A stretch of 15,080 nucleotides of DNA, taken from an uncultured Clostridia bacterium (lineage in GTDB: Bacteria > Bacillota_A > Clostridia > TANB77 > CAG-508). The translations under genes were made by a program, and so were the position numbers. A model generated the notes under the pieces. The model saw nothing but the letters and a program-made list of their open reading frames with translations. It was not told where the DNA came from and ran no database searches. Positions 6,263 to 13,867 of the stretch are shown in pieces. The stretch spans positions 1-15,080 of the forward strand of contig CALXXB010000038.1 in assembly GCA_944392525.1 (NCBI GenBank), in the 5' to 3' direction. Numbering within the stretch: the first letter of the stretch is position 1; every line of letters starts with the position of its first letter.

Positions 6263-6760
6263 ATGATTAGATATTATGAAAAAGGAGATATAGAACAAAT
6301 AGCAAAAGTAATAGATGAAGATTGGAAGATAGCTTATAAAAGAATTATTGATGATGACTATCTAAAAAATTTAAATTATAAAGATAGAGAAAAGAGAATA
6401 AGAGACAAATATCAAAAAGAAAAAGCAATAGTATATGATGATAATGGAATTATAAAAGGATTTTGTAGATTTGGAGAAAATAGAGATGATAAGAAAGAAT
6501 TAGCAGAGATATATGCTTTATATGTTAAAAACGATGAAAGAAGAACAGGAATAGGAGAAAAACTTATAATTAAAGCTAAAGAGATTTTAAAGGAAAGAGG
6601 ATATGAAGAAGCAATTCTTTGGCGCTTGGAAGAAAATAAAAATGCAAGAAATTTTTATGAAAAAGTTGGAGGTAAATTATATAAAGAGAGGTTGTTTAAA
6701 ATTGGAGATATATATTATAATGAAGTAAGTTATAAATATAATTTAAAGGGGGATTTATAA
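6263..6760 (+). CDS. GNAT family N-acetyltransferase
   Basis: A 165-residue GNAT-fold acyl-CoA transferase. The acetyl-CoA pyrophosphate loop (motif A) is ERRTGIGEKL (92-101) after the strand AEIYALYV (81-88); motif B is ENKNARNFYEKVGG (124-137), with the usual NxxxxxFYExxG form. Typical substrates for this group are small amines or protein N-termini; this one cannot be assigned. The start is supported by AAAGGGGAG (6248-6256), 6 bases before the ATG. The 60-base gap after the methyltransferase has no terminator. Its stop codon overlaps the next start as TAATG, giving translational coupling. Confidence 0.87.
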   Translation: MIRYYEKGDIEQIAKVIDEDWKIAYKRIIDDDYLKNLNYKDREKRIRDKYQKEKAIVYDDNGIIKGFCRFGENRDDKKELAEIYALYVKNDERRTGIGEKLIIKAKEILKERGYEEAILWRLEENKNARNFYEKVGGKLYKERLFKIGDIYYNEVSYKYNLKGDL

Positions 6761-7326
6761 TGAAGTATTTTAAGAAGTTAGTAGGAGAACATATATACTT
6801 ATCACCAATAAGGGTAGAAGATGTGGAAAAGTATACTGAATGGATGAATGATTTTGAAACAACAGATTATACAGGAAGAAGTAGTCAAATATATACAGTG
6901 GAAAATGAAAGAAAATGGCTAGAAGGTAGTATAGAGGATAAATCAAATCAGATATTTGGAATAGTAGTTTTAGAAAATGATAAACTTATAGGAAATTGTG
7001 GAATTCATAAAATAGATTCAAAAAATAGGAATGCAACACTTGGAATATTTATAGGAGATAAAGAAGAACGAAATAAAGGATATGGAACAGAAACAATAAA
7101 ACTATTATTAGATTATGGATTTAACTATTTAAACTTACATGAAATACAATTAGATGTAATGTCTTTTAACGAAAGAGCAATTAGATGTTATGAGAAGGCA
7201 GGATTTAAACAATATGGAAGAAGAAGAGAATCTGAATATGTAAATGGTAAGTATTATGATAGAATAAGTATGGATATCTTAAAGTCTGAATTTAAAGAAA
7301 GCTATATAAAAAATAAAAACATATAA
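6760..7326 (+). CDS. GNAT family N-acetyltransferase, RimJ/RimL-like
   Basis: A 188-residue acetyltransferase of the RimJ/RimL type (Acetyltransf_3), a group that includes ribosomal-protein N-acetyltransferases and small-molecule detoxifying enzymes. Typical features are the opening VGEHIYLSPIRVEDVEKYTEWMND form (8-31), the central IGNCGIHKID strand pair (77-86), the CoA loop EERNKGYGTE (102-111) and the C-terminal FNERAIRCYEKAGF (136-149), which matches the family's NxxAIRxYEKxGF. The start overlaps the preceding stop by one base and is preceded by AAAGGGGGA. Last gene of the methyltransferase operon; it ends in a strong terminator. Whether it modifies a protein, a tRNA-related substrate or an antibiotic is not known. 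Confidence 0.88.
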   Translation: MKYFKKLVGEHIYLSPIRVEDVEKYTEWMNDFETTDYTGRSSQIYTVENERKWLEGSIEDKSNQIFGIVVLENDKLIGNCGIHKIDSKNRNATLGIFIGDKEERNKGYGTETIKLLLDYGFNYLNLHEIQLDVMSFNERAIRCYEKAGFKQYGRRRESEYVNGKYYDRISMDILKSEFKESYIKNKNI

Positions 7327-7353
7327 GGAAGCATTTGCTTCTTTATATGTTTT
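7316..7353. terminator. Bidirectional terminator between the GNAT operon and the sirtuin gene
   Basis: A 17-bp stem: 7316-7332 with 7337-7353 (one G-T pair) around ATTT. The stop codon of the acetyltransferase lies within the left arm, and T-rich sequence follows on each strand. Confidence 0.85.
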
Positions 7354-7359
7354 CTTATT

Positions 7360-8076
7360 TTATAGACAAGAAAAAACTTTTCCTAAAGATTCATTAATAA
7401 CTAAGTTTGCAATATTATCAAATGGAGTTGTGGATTTATTGATTAATATTAAATTTTTTCCATTGAAATATCTTATTAATCCACTTGCAGGATAAACAGT
7501 AAGTGAAGTACCACCAATAATTAAAGTATCACAAGAGAAAATTGCTCTTATTGAATTCTTGTAAGTTTCCTCGTCTAAAGGTTCTTCATATAGGACAACA
7601 TCAGGTTTTACAATTCCACCGCAACTACAATGTGGAATACCTTCGGAATTAAAGACAAATTCAGCATCATAAAACTTATGACATTTTACACAGTAATTGC
7701 GCATAACACTTCCATGTAGTTCATAAACAATTTTAGAGCCAGCTTTTTGATGAAGACCATCAATGTTTTGAGTAACTACCGCTTTAAGTATACCATCTTT
7801 TTCTAATTCAGCTAATTTTATATGTGTAATATTAGGATCAAATTTTAAGGAATTCATTTTATCTCTATAAAATTCAAAGAAATCTTCAGTTTTTTCATAA
7901 AAGAAATGATGACTTAAAATTTCTTCAGGTGGAAATTTATACTTTTGATTATATAATCCGTCTTTACTACGAAAATCAGGAATACCACTTTCGGTAGAAA
8001 CGCCTGCTCCTCCAAAAAAGACTATGTTATTACTTTTATTTACTATCTCTTTAAATTTTTCTATTTTTTCATCCAT
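7360..8076 (-). CDS. cobB: NAD-dependent protein deacylase (sirtuin, Sir2 family)
   Basis: A 238-residue sirtuin that removes acyl groups from lysines using NAD. All family motifs are present: GAGVSTESGIPDFR (23-36), TQNIDGLHQKAG (102-113), catalytic His121 in ELHGS, a zinc site C129/C132 and C150/C152, KPDVVLYEE (157-165) and GGTSLTVYPASG (near 185). The Phe-Arg-Ser context after GIPDF is that of the bacterial CobB/SrtN group. A GTG at 8085 could extend the frame by three codons, but it is part of the AGGTG ribosome binding site (rc of 8083-8087) that serves the ATG at 8076, so 8076 is the better start. It converges with the two acetyltransferases, so acyl transfer and removal are neighbours, though this may be coincidence. 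Confidence 0.93.
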   Translation of the reverse strand: MDEKIEKFKEIVNKSNNIVFFGGAGVSTESGIPDFRSKDGLYNQKYKFPPEEILSHHFFYEKTEDFFEFYRDKMNSLKFDPNITHIKLAELEKDGILKAVVTQNIDGLHQKAGSKIVYELHGSVMRNYCVKCHKFYDAEFVFNSEGIPHCSCGGIVKPDVVLYEEPLDEETYKNSIRAIFSCDTLIIGGTSLTVYPASGLIRYFNGKNLILINKSTTPFDNIANLVINESLGKVFSCL

Positions 8077-8183
8077 AAAAATCACCTAAAAGTATTATAT
8101 AATAATAAAAACAATAATTAAATATAAAAATAAAAAAGATTATAAAAAGTGCTTATTAAAACTAATATTTTAAAAAAATTATA

Positions 8184-8212
8184 TTGACAAAAGCAAACAA
8201 ACATTCTATAAT
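8184..8212 (+). promoter_or_regulatory. Consensus promoter of the Y-family polymerase gene, with a possible LexA-like site in the spacer
   Basis: TTGACA (8184-8189), 17-base spacer, TATAAT (8207-8212): a full consensus promoter. Start of transcription near 8219 would leave only about 9 bases before the ATG at 8228, with GGTGAT (8219-8224) at the very 5' end. On the minus strand, bases 8206-8195 read GAATGTTTGTTT, one mismatch from the GAAC-N4-GTTY half-site pattern of Gram-positive LexA boxes. Such a strong promoter on an error-prone polymerase would be expected to need a repressor, but the site assignment is tentative. Confidence 0.6.
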
Positions 8213-8227
8213 AAAATCGGTGATAAT

Positions 8228-9445
8228 ATGGAAAAACAAATATTACACGTGGATGTTAATAATGCTTTTTTAAGTTGGACAGCAGTAGAAATGTTAAAAA
8301 ATGGAGCGGATATTGATATAAGAGAAATTCCTGCAATTATTGGAGGAGATGAAACAAAAAGATCAGGGATAGTTTTGGCTAAAAGCATGAAGGCAAAAGA
8401 ATGTGGAATAAGGACCGCAGATACAATTTATCAAGCAAAGTTGAAATGCCCAGGAATAAAAATATATCCATCTAATTTTAAAATATATAGAAAGTATTCA
8501 GATAGTTTATTTAAATTATTATCTGAATATACAGACAAAATAGAAAGATTTAGTATAGATGAATGTTTTCTAGATATGACAGATTATTTAATGAAAGATA
8601 CTTTACTCAACAAAGCTTATGAAATAAATAAAAGAGTAAAGGAAGAACTAGGCTTTACTGTAAATGTTGGAGTAGCTCATAATAAACTTTTAGCCAAAAT
8701 GGCATCTGACTTTACTAAACCAGATAGAGTACATACATTATTTCAAAATGAAATAGAAACTAAAATGTGGCCACTTCCAGTATCAGAATTATTTATGTTA
8801 GGAAAGAAAACGGTACCAAAACTTCTTAATATGCAAATAAGGACAATAGGAGATTTGGCAAGAACAAGTAAGGAATTATTACATAAAAAATTTGGAAAAC
8901 ATGGAATTTTAATGTGGGAGTATGCAAATGGAATAGATAACTCAGAGGTACATTTTGAAAAAGAAAAACCAAAAGGGATAGGAAATTCCATTACACTTCC
9001 AGAAAATATAACAGAGATAGAGAAGTTAGAAGAGATAATACTTGCTTTAGCAGAACAGGTATCATTTAGATTAAGAAAATACGATATGCTTGCTAAAACT
9101 GTTAATGTACAGTTAAGGACAAAAGATTTTGAAGATACATCACATCAAAAAAAATTACCAGAAGCAACAGCGTCAACGAAAGAAATATCTAAAACTGCTA
9201 AGGAGTTATTAAATGAGATGTTTCACAAGCCAATGGCAATTAGACTAGTTGGTTTAAGAGTTGATAATCTAGTAGATAAGGAACAGATGCAATTATCACT
9301 TTTTAGCAATAAAGACAATGAAAAACAAGAGAAATTAGACAAAGTAATAGATGACTTGAAAAATAAATACGGCTATAATAAAATAACAAGAGCAGGAAAA
9401 ATGAATGCAGGAGATTATTTAAATTTAAAAGATATAAAAAAATAA
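8228..9445 (+). CDS. dinB: Y-family translesion DNA polymerase (DinB/UmuC, Pol IV-like)
   Basis: A 405-residue error-prone polymerase. The metal-binding Asp9 is in HVDVNNAFLSW (7-17), the form common in clostridial Y-family enzymes, with Phe14 near the steric-gate position. The catalytic SIDE is at 109-112 (ERFSIDECFLD). NVGVAHNKLLAKMASD and the thumb helix-hairpin-helix region LGKKTVPKLLNMQIRTIGDL follow, then a little-finger domain. QLSLF (355-359) near the C-terminus is a beta-clamp binding motif. Length and order fit full-length DinB. The ATG follows GGTGAT. It is followed after 11 bases by the YgjP-like gene and may form an operon with it. SOS control is plausible but the putative operator is imperfect. 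Confidence 0.92.
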   Translation: MEKQILHVDVNNAFLSWTAVEMLKNGADIDIREIPAIIGGDETKRSGIVLAKSMKAKECGIRTADTIYQAKLKCPGIKIYPSNFKIYRKYSDSLFKLLSEYTDKIERFSIDECFLDMTDYLMKDTLLNKAYEINKRVKEELGFTVNVGVAHNKLLAKMASDFTKPDRVHTLFQNEIETKMWPLPVSELFMLGKKTVPKLLNMQIRTIGDLARTSKELLHKKFGKHGILMWEYANGIDNSEVHFEKEKPKGIGNSITLPENITEIEKLEEIILALAEQVSFRLRKYDMLAKTVNVQLRTKDFEDTSHQKKLPEATASTKEISKTAKELLNEMFHKPMAIRLVGLRVDNLVDKEQMQLSLFSNKDNEKQEKLDKVIDDLKNKYGYNKITRAGKMNAGDYLNLKDIKK

Positions 9446-9456
9446 GAGGTAGTTTT

Positions 9457-9987
9457 ATGATAGAAATACAATATGAGGGAAAAAGTATACCTTATACATT
9501 ACAAAGATCAAGAATAAAGAATTTGTATATATATGTAAAGAATGGGGAAGTTATTGTAAAAGCTCCATTAAGACTTTCTAATAAGTATATAGAAGAATTT
9601 TTAAACAAGAAATCAAAATGGATTTATGAAAGTTTGGAAAAAAGTAAAAATAAGGTAAAGAAAGAAAAAGAAGAAAAAATAGAGAAGGCAGATGTAGAGA
9701 GATTACAAAAAATAGTAAAGGAAAATATTTATAAGTATTCTAAGATATTAGGAAAAAGTCCTAAGAAAGTTAGAATAAGAGATTTGAAATACGCTTGGGG
9801 AAGTTGTTCAAGTAATCAAAATATATCTATAAACCTAAAACTTGCGAACAAAGATGAAAAGGCAATTGAATATGTGGTTTTACATGAGATGTGTCATTTA
9901 ATACACATGAATCATTCTAAAAGTTTTTGGAATCTAGTAGAAAAAAATATGCCTAAATACAAAGAATATAAAAAATTACTTGCTTAA
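9457..9987 (+). CDS. YgjP/DUF45-like zinc metallopeptidase (M48-like)
   Basis: A 176-residue cytosolic protein of the YgjP (DUF45) family, distant relatives of WSS1/SprT-like proteases. The N-terminal part has the family's opening beta strands (PYTLQRSRIKNLYIYVKNGEVIVKAP form). YAWGSCSS (112-119) matches the conserved RWGSCS block, and the zinc site is HEMCH (143-147) with the third histidine in NHSKSFW (His153). These features make an active metalloprotein likely; the cellular substrate is unsettled in the family. A weak ribosome binding site AGAGGTAG precedes the ATG. It lies 11 bases after the translesion polymerase gene, so a role alongside DNA damage tolerance is conceivable, by analogy with SprT-type proteases only. 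Confidence 0.88.
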   Translation: MIEIQYEGKSIPYTLQRSRIKNLYIYVKNGEVIVKAPLRLSNKYIEEFLNKKSKWIYESLEKSKNKVKKEKEEKIEKADVERLQKIVKENIYKYSKILGKSPKKVRIRDLKYAWGSCSSNQNISINLKLANKDEKAIEYVVLHEMCHLIHMNHSKSFWNLVEKNMPKYKEYKKLLA

Positions 9988-10008
9988 GGACTTAAGTTCG
10001 TTTATAAT
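9980..10008 (+). promoter_or_regulatory. Possible internal promoter for the DUF975-like gene
   Basis: TTGCTT (9980-9985) and a perfect TATAAT (10003-10008) are 17 bases apart, overlapping the 3' end of the YgjP gene. The -35 is weak (three of six), so the gene may also be read from the dinB promoter. Confidence 0.4.
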
Positions 10009-10039
10009 AAAAGAAACTTTTAAATTTGGGAGAATTGTA

Positions 10040-10960
10040 ATGTGGAAAAGAAAAGACCTAAAAAATAAGGCAAGAAAGGTTGTAAAAAAGAATTATTGGA
10101 CGGCAATAGTTGTGTGTTTCTTATTAGCTTTATTTACAAGTGAATTTGGTACTTCAATTGTAGGAATATGGCAAGGTGAAGATACTATTGACCCTAATTA
10201 TGTTGTTAAACAAGAAAATATAGTAGAGAACAATGAGAAAGCTGAAGAAAAACTAGATGAAATAGAAAAGCAAGAAGAAAAAATAGAAGAGAAAAAATCT
10301 TTACTAGGAGAAGTTGAACTTAGAATATTAAGGCTAATAGAGTTAAACGTAAATAACTTAATAAAATCAGAGAAATATATTTTTAGAGTTTGGGATGCAA
10401 TAGAACTATTTGGAATAAGTGAAACAGGGTTAGGTGTAGGGGTTATTCTAATTGCACTTATTGCAGTAGCATATATAGTTTTAATTGCAGAACCTTTAAG
10501 AGTAGCAGGAAAAAAATATTTCTTAGAAGCAAGAGAAGAAGAAAATGCTAAAATGGGAGTAATGAAAGAAATATTTAGAAAGGGCAATTGGAAAAATGTT
10601 ACTATAACTATGCTCATAAAAAATATTTATAATTTATTATGGTTTTTAACAATTATAGGCGGAATTATAAAAATGTACGAATATAAAATGATTCCATATA
10701 TATTAGCAGATAATCCAAATGTGGAAAGAAAAGAAGCATTTCGACTTTCAAAAGAAATGATGAAACATAATAAGTGGAGAACTTTTATATTAGATTTGAC
10801 ATTCATTTTATGGAATATATTATCTTTGGCAACTTTTGGATTCTTAAATATTTTATATGTAAATCCATATCAAGCAGCAACTTCAGCAGAGTTATATGTT
10901 ACTTTAAGAAATAAAAACATAGAAGAAGTAGAAGATAATAAAAAAATTAATAAAGAATAA
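10040..10960 (+). CDS. DUF975-like integral membrane protein
   Basis: A 306-residue membrane protein. The start MWKRKDLKNKARKVVKKNYW, followed by a hydrophobic helix (about 21-42), is the signature opening of DUF975 proteins, and the later blocks (MIPYILADNPNVERKEAFRLSKEMM and LYVNPYQAATSAELYVTLR forms) match that family's conserved regions. About four to five membrane helices are visible. Between helix 1 and the next is a soluble stretch of roughly 65 residues containing an acidic coiled-coil-like run (about 62-88, alternating Glu/Lys/Ile). The frame is open upstream to a TTG at 9980, but GGGAG at 10028-10032 sits 7 bases before the ATG at 10040, which I prefer. Function unknown; it ends at a clear terminator. 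Confidence 0.82.
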   Translation: MWKRKDLKNKARKVVKKNYWTAIVVCFLLALFTSEFGTSIVGIWQGEDTIDPNYVVKQENIVENNEKAEEKLDEIEKQEEKIEEKKSLLGEVELRILRLIELNVNNLIKSEKYIFRVWDAIELFGISETGLGVGVILIALIAVAYIVLIAEPLRVAGKKYFLEAREEENAKMGVMKEIFRKGNWKNVTITMLIKNIYNLLWFLTIIGGIIKMYEYKMIPYILADNPNVERKEAFRLSKEMMKHNKWRTFILDLTFILWNILSLATFGFLNILYVNPYQAATSAELYVTLRNKNIEEVEDNKKINKE

Positions 10961-10967
10961 AAGAAAG

Positions 10968-10999
10968 TAGTAGTAATGTAGAAATTACTACTATTTTTG
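10968..10999 (+). terminator. Intrinsic terminator after the DUF975-like gene
   Basis: A 10-bp stem, 10968-10977 with 10984-10993, 6-base loop, followed by TTTTT (10994-10998). Confidence 0.85.
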
Positions 11000-11119
11000 A
11001 TTAATAGATTTTTCTCGAATAATAAATATAAAAAAGAATAAATTTGTAATTAATTATATTGTAACATTTTTTCTATGCAAAAACCCTCGAAACTTGTAGA
11101 AACTTGCGATGAAAAGTTC

Positions 11120-11148
11120 TTGCAAACTGGCTTTTTTAATAGTATTAT
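11120..11148 (+). promoter_or_regulatory. Promoter of the DUF6514-like gene
   Basis: TTGCAA (11120-11125) and TATTAT (11143-11148) with a 17-base spacer; the ribosome binding site follows at 11169-11174. The topA promoter uses the same TTGCAA hexamer. The rest of the spacer 10999-11119 shows short GAAACTTG repeats but no gene I can support. Confidence 0.5.
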
Positions 11149-11181
11149 AAAAAGGTGCGATACAAAAGAGGAGGGATGAAT

Positions 11182-11505
11182 TTGAATATTTTTTTCGGAG
11201 GTACTTTTATAAAAAAAGAAGAGCTTCAAGAAGCGGGAATCGAATATCCAATAAAATTAGAATATTACAAAATAATTAATGAAGATGAATTTATAAAAAA
11301 TAGTAATGCAAAATATGGAATTAAAGTAGTTAAAACAGAATATTTAGATAATGATGCAAATATAGAAGACGAAACAATAAAACACTTATCAAATAGTGAA
11401 CAAAGAATTGATGAAATATTAAATATTTTAAAACAAAATGAGGTAACACCTATTGCTACAAAAGATGTTATTTCAGATATATCAAAAAATGATTTTTATT
11501 TATAA
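11182..11505 (+). CDS. Small DUF6514-like protein of unknown function
   Basis: About 107 residues, acidic, soluble, no membrane segment or Cys. The central YYKIINEDEF...YGIKVVKTEY strand pair, the NSEQRIDEILNILKQNEVTP helix region and the closing PIATKDVISDI resemble clostridial DUF6514 proteins, which share a YxI...YGIEI...VxPI pattern; this is pattern memory, not a search. Start choice: GTG 11155 and ATG 11176 are also in frame, but ATG 11176 touches the AGGAGGG site with no spacing. TTG at 11182 lies exactly 7 bases beyond AGGAGG (11169-11174), so I prefer TTG. It has its own promoter and precedes topA, which has another. Function unknown. Confidence 0.7.
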   Translation: MNIFFGGTFIKKEELQEAGIEYPIKLEYYKIINEDEFIKNSNAKYGIKVVKTEYLDNDANIEDETIKHLSNSEQRIDEILNILKQNEVTPIATKDVISDISKNDFYL

Positions 11506-11530
11506 CAAAACAAAAATTCTAATAAAAAGC

Positions 11531-11559
11531 TTGCAAAATGCTAAAAATTAAGCTAAAAT
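11531..11559 (+). promoter_or_regulatory. Promoter of topA
   Basis: TTGCAA (11531-11536), 17-base spacer, TAAAAT (11554-11559), giving a leader of about 45 bases before the topA ATG. AAGGAGG (11599-11605) is the ribosome binding site. Confidence 0.6.
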
Positions 11560-11610
11560 AACTTATGACAAAAAATAGGTAAAAAAAGGTAAAATAATAA
11601 GGAGGCATAT

Positions 11611-13641
11611 ATGGCTGATAAATTAATAATAGTAGAATCACCAGCTAAAGCCAATACGATAAAAAAGTTTCTAGGAGGCAGCACAAAGGTAGTAGCATCA
11701 ATGGGACATGTAAGAGACTTACCAAAATCAAAATTAGGTGTTGATATTGAACATGATTTTGAACCGGAATATATAAATATTAGAGGAAAAGGAGATTTAA
11801 TAAAATCTTTAAAGAAAGATGCAAAAAGTGCAAAGAAAATTTATCTTGCAACTGACCCTGACCGTGAAGGAGAAGCAATAGCTTGGCATTTAGCAACGAT
11901 ATTAAATGAAGATAAAGACAAAATAGTAAGAGTAACTTTTAATGAAATAACAAAAGGTGCAGTAAAAAAAGCAATTAAGGAACCAAGAAGTATAGATATA
12001 AATTTAGTAGATGCACAACAAGCAAGACGTGTACTAGATAGAATTGTTGGTTATAAAATAAGTCCTCTTTTGTGGAAAAAAGTAAGAAGAGGATTATCAG
12101 CGGGACGTGTACAGTCAGTTGCCGTTAAGCTAATAGTAGATAGAGAAGAAGAAATAGAAAAATTCATACCTGAAGAATATTGGAATATATTTGTTGACTT
12201 AGAAGATGGAAATTCTAAGAAACAATTTGAAGCAAAATTTTATGGAAAAGATGGTAAAAAACAAGAAATACATAATAAAGAAGAAGCAGATGAAATCTTA
12301 AAAAATATAGATAAAGCAAAATATGTTGTACAAGAAGTAAAGAAAGGCGAAAAGAAAAGAAATGCAGCACCACCTTTTACAACAAGTACTATGCAACAAG
12401 AGGCATCTAGAAAATTAGGATTTACTTTAAAGAAGACAATGTCAATTGCTCAAATGTTGTATGAAGGAATAAAAATAGATACTAGAGGAACAGTTGGTTT
12501 GATTACTTATATGAGAACAGACTCAACAAGAATTTCAGAAGAAGCAAGAAAAGCGGCTAAAGAACATATAGTGTCTACTTATGGAGAAGAATACTATGAA
12601 AATAGATATTATAAGACAAGTAAAGATTCCCAAGATGCACATGAGGCAATAAGACCAACATATGCAGAATTAGAGCCAGATAGTATAAAAGATTCATTAA
12701 CAAATGATCAATATAAATTATACAAATTGATTTATAATAGATTTATGGCAAGCCAAATGGCATCTGCTATATATAATACTATGTCAGTTACTATAGATGC
12801 AAATAGTTATACATTTAAAGCTAATGGACAAAGCTTAAAATTTAAAGGTTTTATGACGTTATATGTTGAGAGTGAAGAGTCTAAAGAAGAAGAGAAGGGA
12901 ATGCTTCCTGACTTAGAGGAAAATCAAGAAGTAAAGAAGATTAAGATTAATCCAAAACAAAGCTTTACAGAACCACCCCCAAGATATACGGAGGCAAGTT
13001 TAGTAAAAGCTCTAGAAGAAAAAGGAATAGGTAGGCCAAGTACTTATTCACCAACAATAACAACTATTTTAGAAAGACATTACATTGAAAAGGAACAAAG
13101 ACAATTAATTCCAACTGAATTAGGAAAAGTGGTTAATAAATTATTGACAGAGAATTTTACAGATATAATTAATGTCGAATTTACAGCGAAAATAGAAAAT
13201 GAGTTCGATGAGATCGCAGAAGGTAAAGAACCATGGAAGAAGATGATAAGAGAGTTCTATGGGCCATTTAAAAAGGAATTAGACAAGGTGGAAAAGAACT
13301 TAGAACATGTTGAAATAGAAGAAGAGGTGTCAGATATTCCTTGTGAGAAATGTGGTAGAATGATGGTTTATAAATATGGTAGATATGGTAAGTTCTTAGC
13401 TTGCCCTGGATATCCAGAATGTAAAAATACTAAACCAATTATAGAATATGCTGATGTTCCATGTCCTAAATGTGGCGGAAAAGTTCAAATAAGAAAAACT
13501 AAAAGAAAAAGAAATTATTATATTTGTGAAAATAATCCAAAAAGTTGTGATTATATTTCTTGGAACAAACCTAAACCAGGAGAAAAATGGGATGCTAAAG
13601 AAGCAGAGAGTATAAAAAAAGAAACTAAAAATACACCATAA
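11611..13641 (+). CDS. topA: DNA topoisomerase I (type IA)
   Basis: A 676-residue type IA topoisomerase that relaxes negative supercoils by single-strand passage. The Toprim domain opens the protein (KLIIVESPAKA, Glu9; ATDPDREGEA with Asp82 and Asp84 as metal ligands). The active-site tyrosine is Tyr300 in ITYMRTDS. PPPRYTEASLVKALEEKGIGRPSTY is the conserved block of the central domain. The C-terminus carries two zinc ribbons: one beginning C578-x2-C581 and ending in LACPGYPEC, and one with C618, C621, C639 and C646. Two ribbons plus a short basic tail are typical of Firmicutes TopA, slightly short compared with about 690-700 residues. Strong ribosome binding site. Its terminator overlaps the promoter of the tRNA genes downstream. 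Confidence 0.97.
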   Translation: MADKLIIVESPAKANTIKKFLGGSTKVVASMGHVRDLPKSKLGVDIEHDFEPEYINIRGKGDLIKSLKKDAKSAKKIYLATDPDREGEAIAWHLATILNEDKDKIVRVTFNEITKGAVKKAIKEPRSIDINLVDAQQARRVLDRIVGYKISPLLWKKVRRGLSAGRVQSVAVKLIVDREEEIEKFIPEEYWNIFVDLEDGNSKKQFEAKFYGKDGKKQEIHNKEEADEILKNIDKAKYVVQEVKKGEKKRNAAPPFTTSTMQQEASRKLGFTLKKTMSIAQMLYEGIKIDTRGTVGLITYMRTDSTRISEEARKAAKEHIVSTYGEEYYENRYYKTSKDSQDAHEAIRPTYAELEPDSIKDSLTNDQYKLYKLIYNRFMASQMASAIYNTMSVTIDANSYTFKANGQSLKFKGFMTLYVESEESKEEEKGMLPDLEENQEVKKIKINPKQSFTEPPPRYTEASLVKALEEKGIGRPSTYSPTITTILERHYIEKEQRQLIPTELGKVVNKLLTENFTDIINVEFTAKIENEFDEIAEGKEPWKKMIREFYGPFKKELDKVEKNLEHVEIEEEVSDIPCEKCGRMMVYKYGRYGKFLACPGYPECKNTKPIIEYADVPCPKCGGKVQIRKTKRKRNYYICENNPKSCDYISWNKPKPGEKWDAKEAESIKKETKNTP

Positions 13642-13665
13642 CACTTGACAATATGGTGTATTTTT
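13627..13665 (+). terminator. topA terminator
   Basis: Bases 13627-13640 pair with 13652-13665 (14 pairs; core ATACACCATA) around an 11-base loop, ending in TTTTT. The topA stop codon is in and beside the left arm. The loop contains TTGACA, the -35 of the next promoter. Confidence 0.88.
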
Positions 13666-13673
13666 GGTATCAT
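13645..13673 (+). promoter_or_regulatory. Promoter of the tRNA-Gly/tRNA-Cys operon, nested in the topA terminator
   Basis: TTGACA (13645-13650), 17-base spacer, TATCAT (13668-13673). The -35 is in the terminator loop and the spacer is the terminator's 3' arm plus T-tract. Transcription would start near 13680, about 34 bases before tRNA-Gly. Confidence 0.7.
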
Positions 13674-13713
13674 TTTAAGAGTCTTCGCATAATATATAAA
13701 GACTAGAGAAAAT

Positions 13714-13787
13714 GCAGGTATAGTTTAATGGTAAAATAAAACCTTGCCAAGGTTTAGTTGCGGGTTCAATTCCCACTACCTGCTCCA
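13714..13787 (+). tRNA. tRNA-Gly (anticodon GCC)
   Basis: A 74-base cloverleaf: acceptor GCAGGTA/TACCTGC, anticodon arm AAACC-TTGCCAA-GGTTT with GCC at 13746-13748, T arm with GGTTCAATTCC, discriminator T and an encoded CCA. The D stem is AT-rich (GTTT/AAAT). GCC reads GGC and GGT glycine codons. Three bases separate it from the next tRNA. Confidence 0.95.
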
Positions 13788-13790
13788 TAT

Positions 13791-13864
13791 GGCGAGTTAG
13801 CCAAGCGGTAAGGCACGAGTCTGCAAAACTCTGATGATCGGTTCGACTCCGATACTCGCCTCCA
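13791..13864 (+). tRNA. tRNA-Cys (anticodon GCA)
   Basis: A 74-base cloverleaf: acceptor GGCGAGT/ACTCGCC, D arm GCC...GGC, anticodon loop CTGCAAA with GCA at 13823-13825, T arm TCGG-TTCGACT-CCGA, discriminator T and encoded CCA. The outer pair of the anticodon stem (C13816-T13832) is a mismatch; the other four pairs are intact. Same transcript as tRNA-Gly. Confidence 0.95.
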
Positions 13865-13867
13865 TAG

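Noticed and set aside
8077..8085. GTG start for the sirtuin
   Set aside because: The GTG is part of the AGGTG ribosome binding site for the ATG at 8076.
8743..8991. Antisense open frames inside dinB, topA (13396-13644), the DUF975 gene (10198-10617) and the kinase gene (207-548)
   Set aside because: They mirror strong coding sequences on the other strand, have biased low-complexity translations and lack start signals.
9980..10039. TTG start giving a 20-residue longer DUF975-like protein overlapping the YgjP gene
   Set aside because: The ATG at 10040 has a well-spaced GGGAG and yields the family-typical N-terminus.
11075..11179. 34-codon reading frame ending in an ATGA overlap with the ATG at 11176
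   Set aside because: No ribosome binding site precedes the ATG at 11075, and the best promoter for the next gene (11120-11148) lies inside it.
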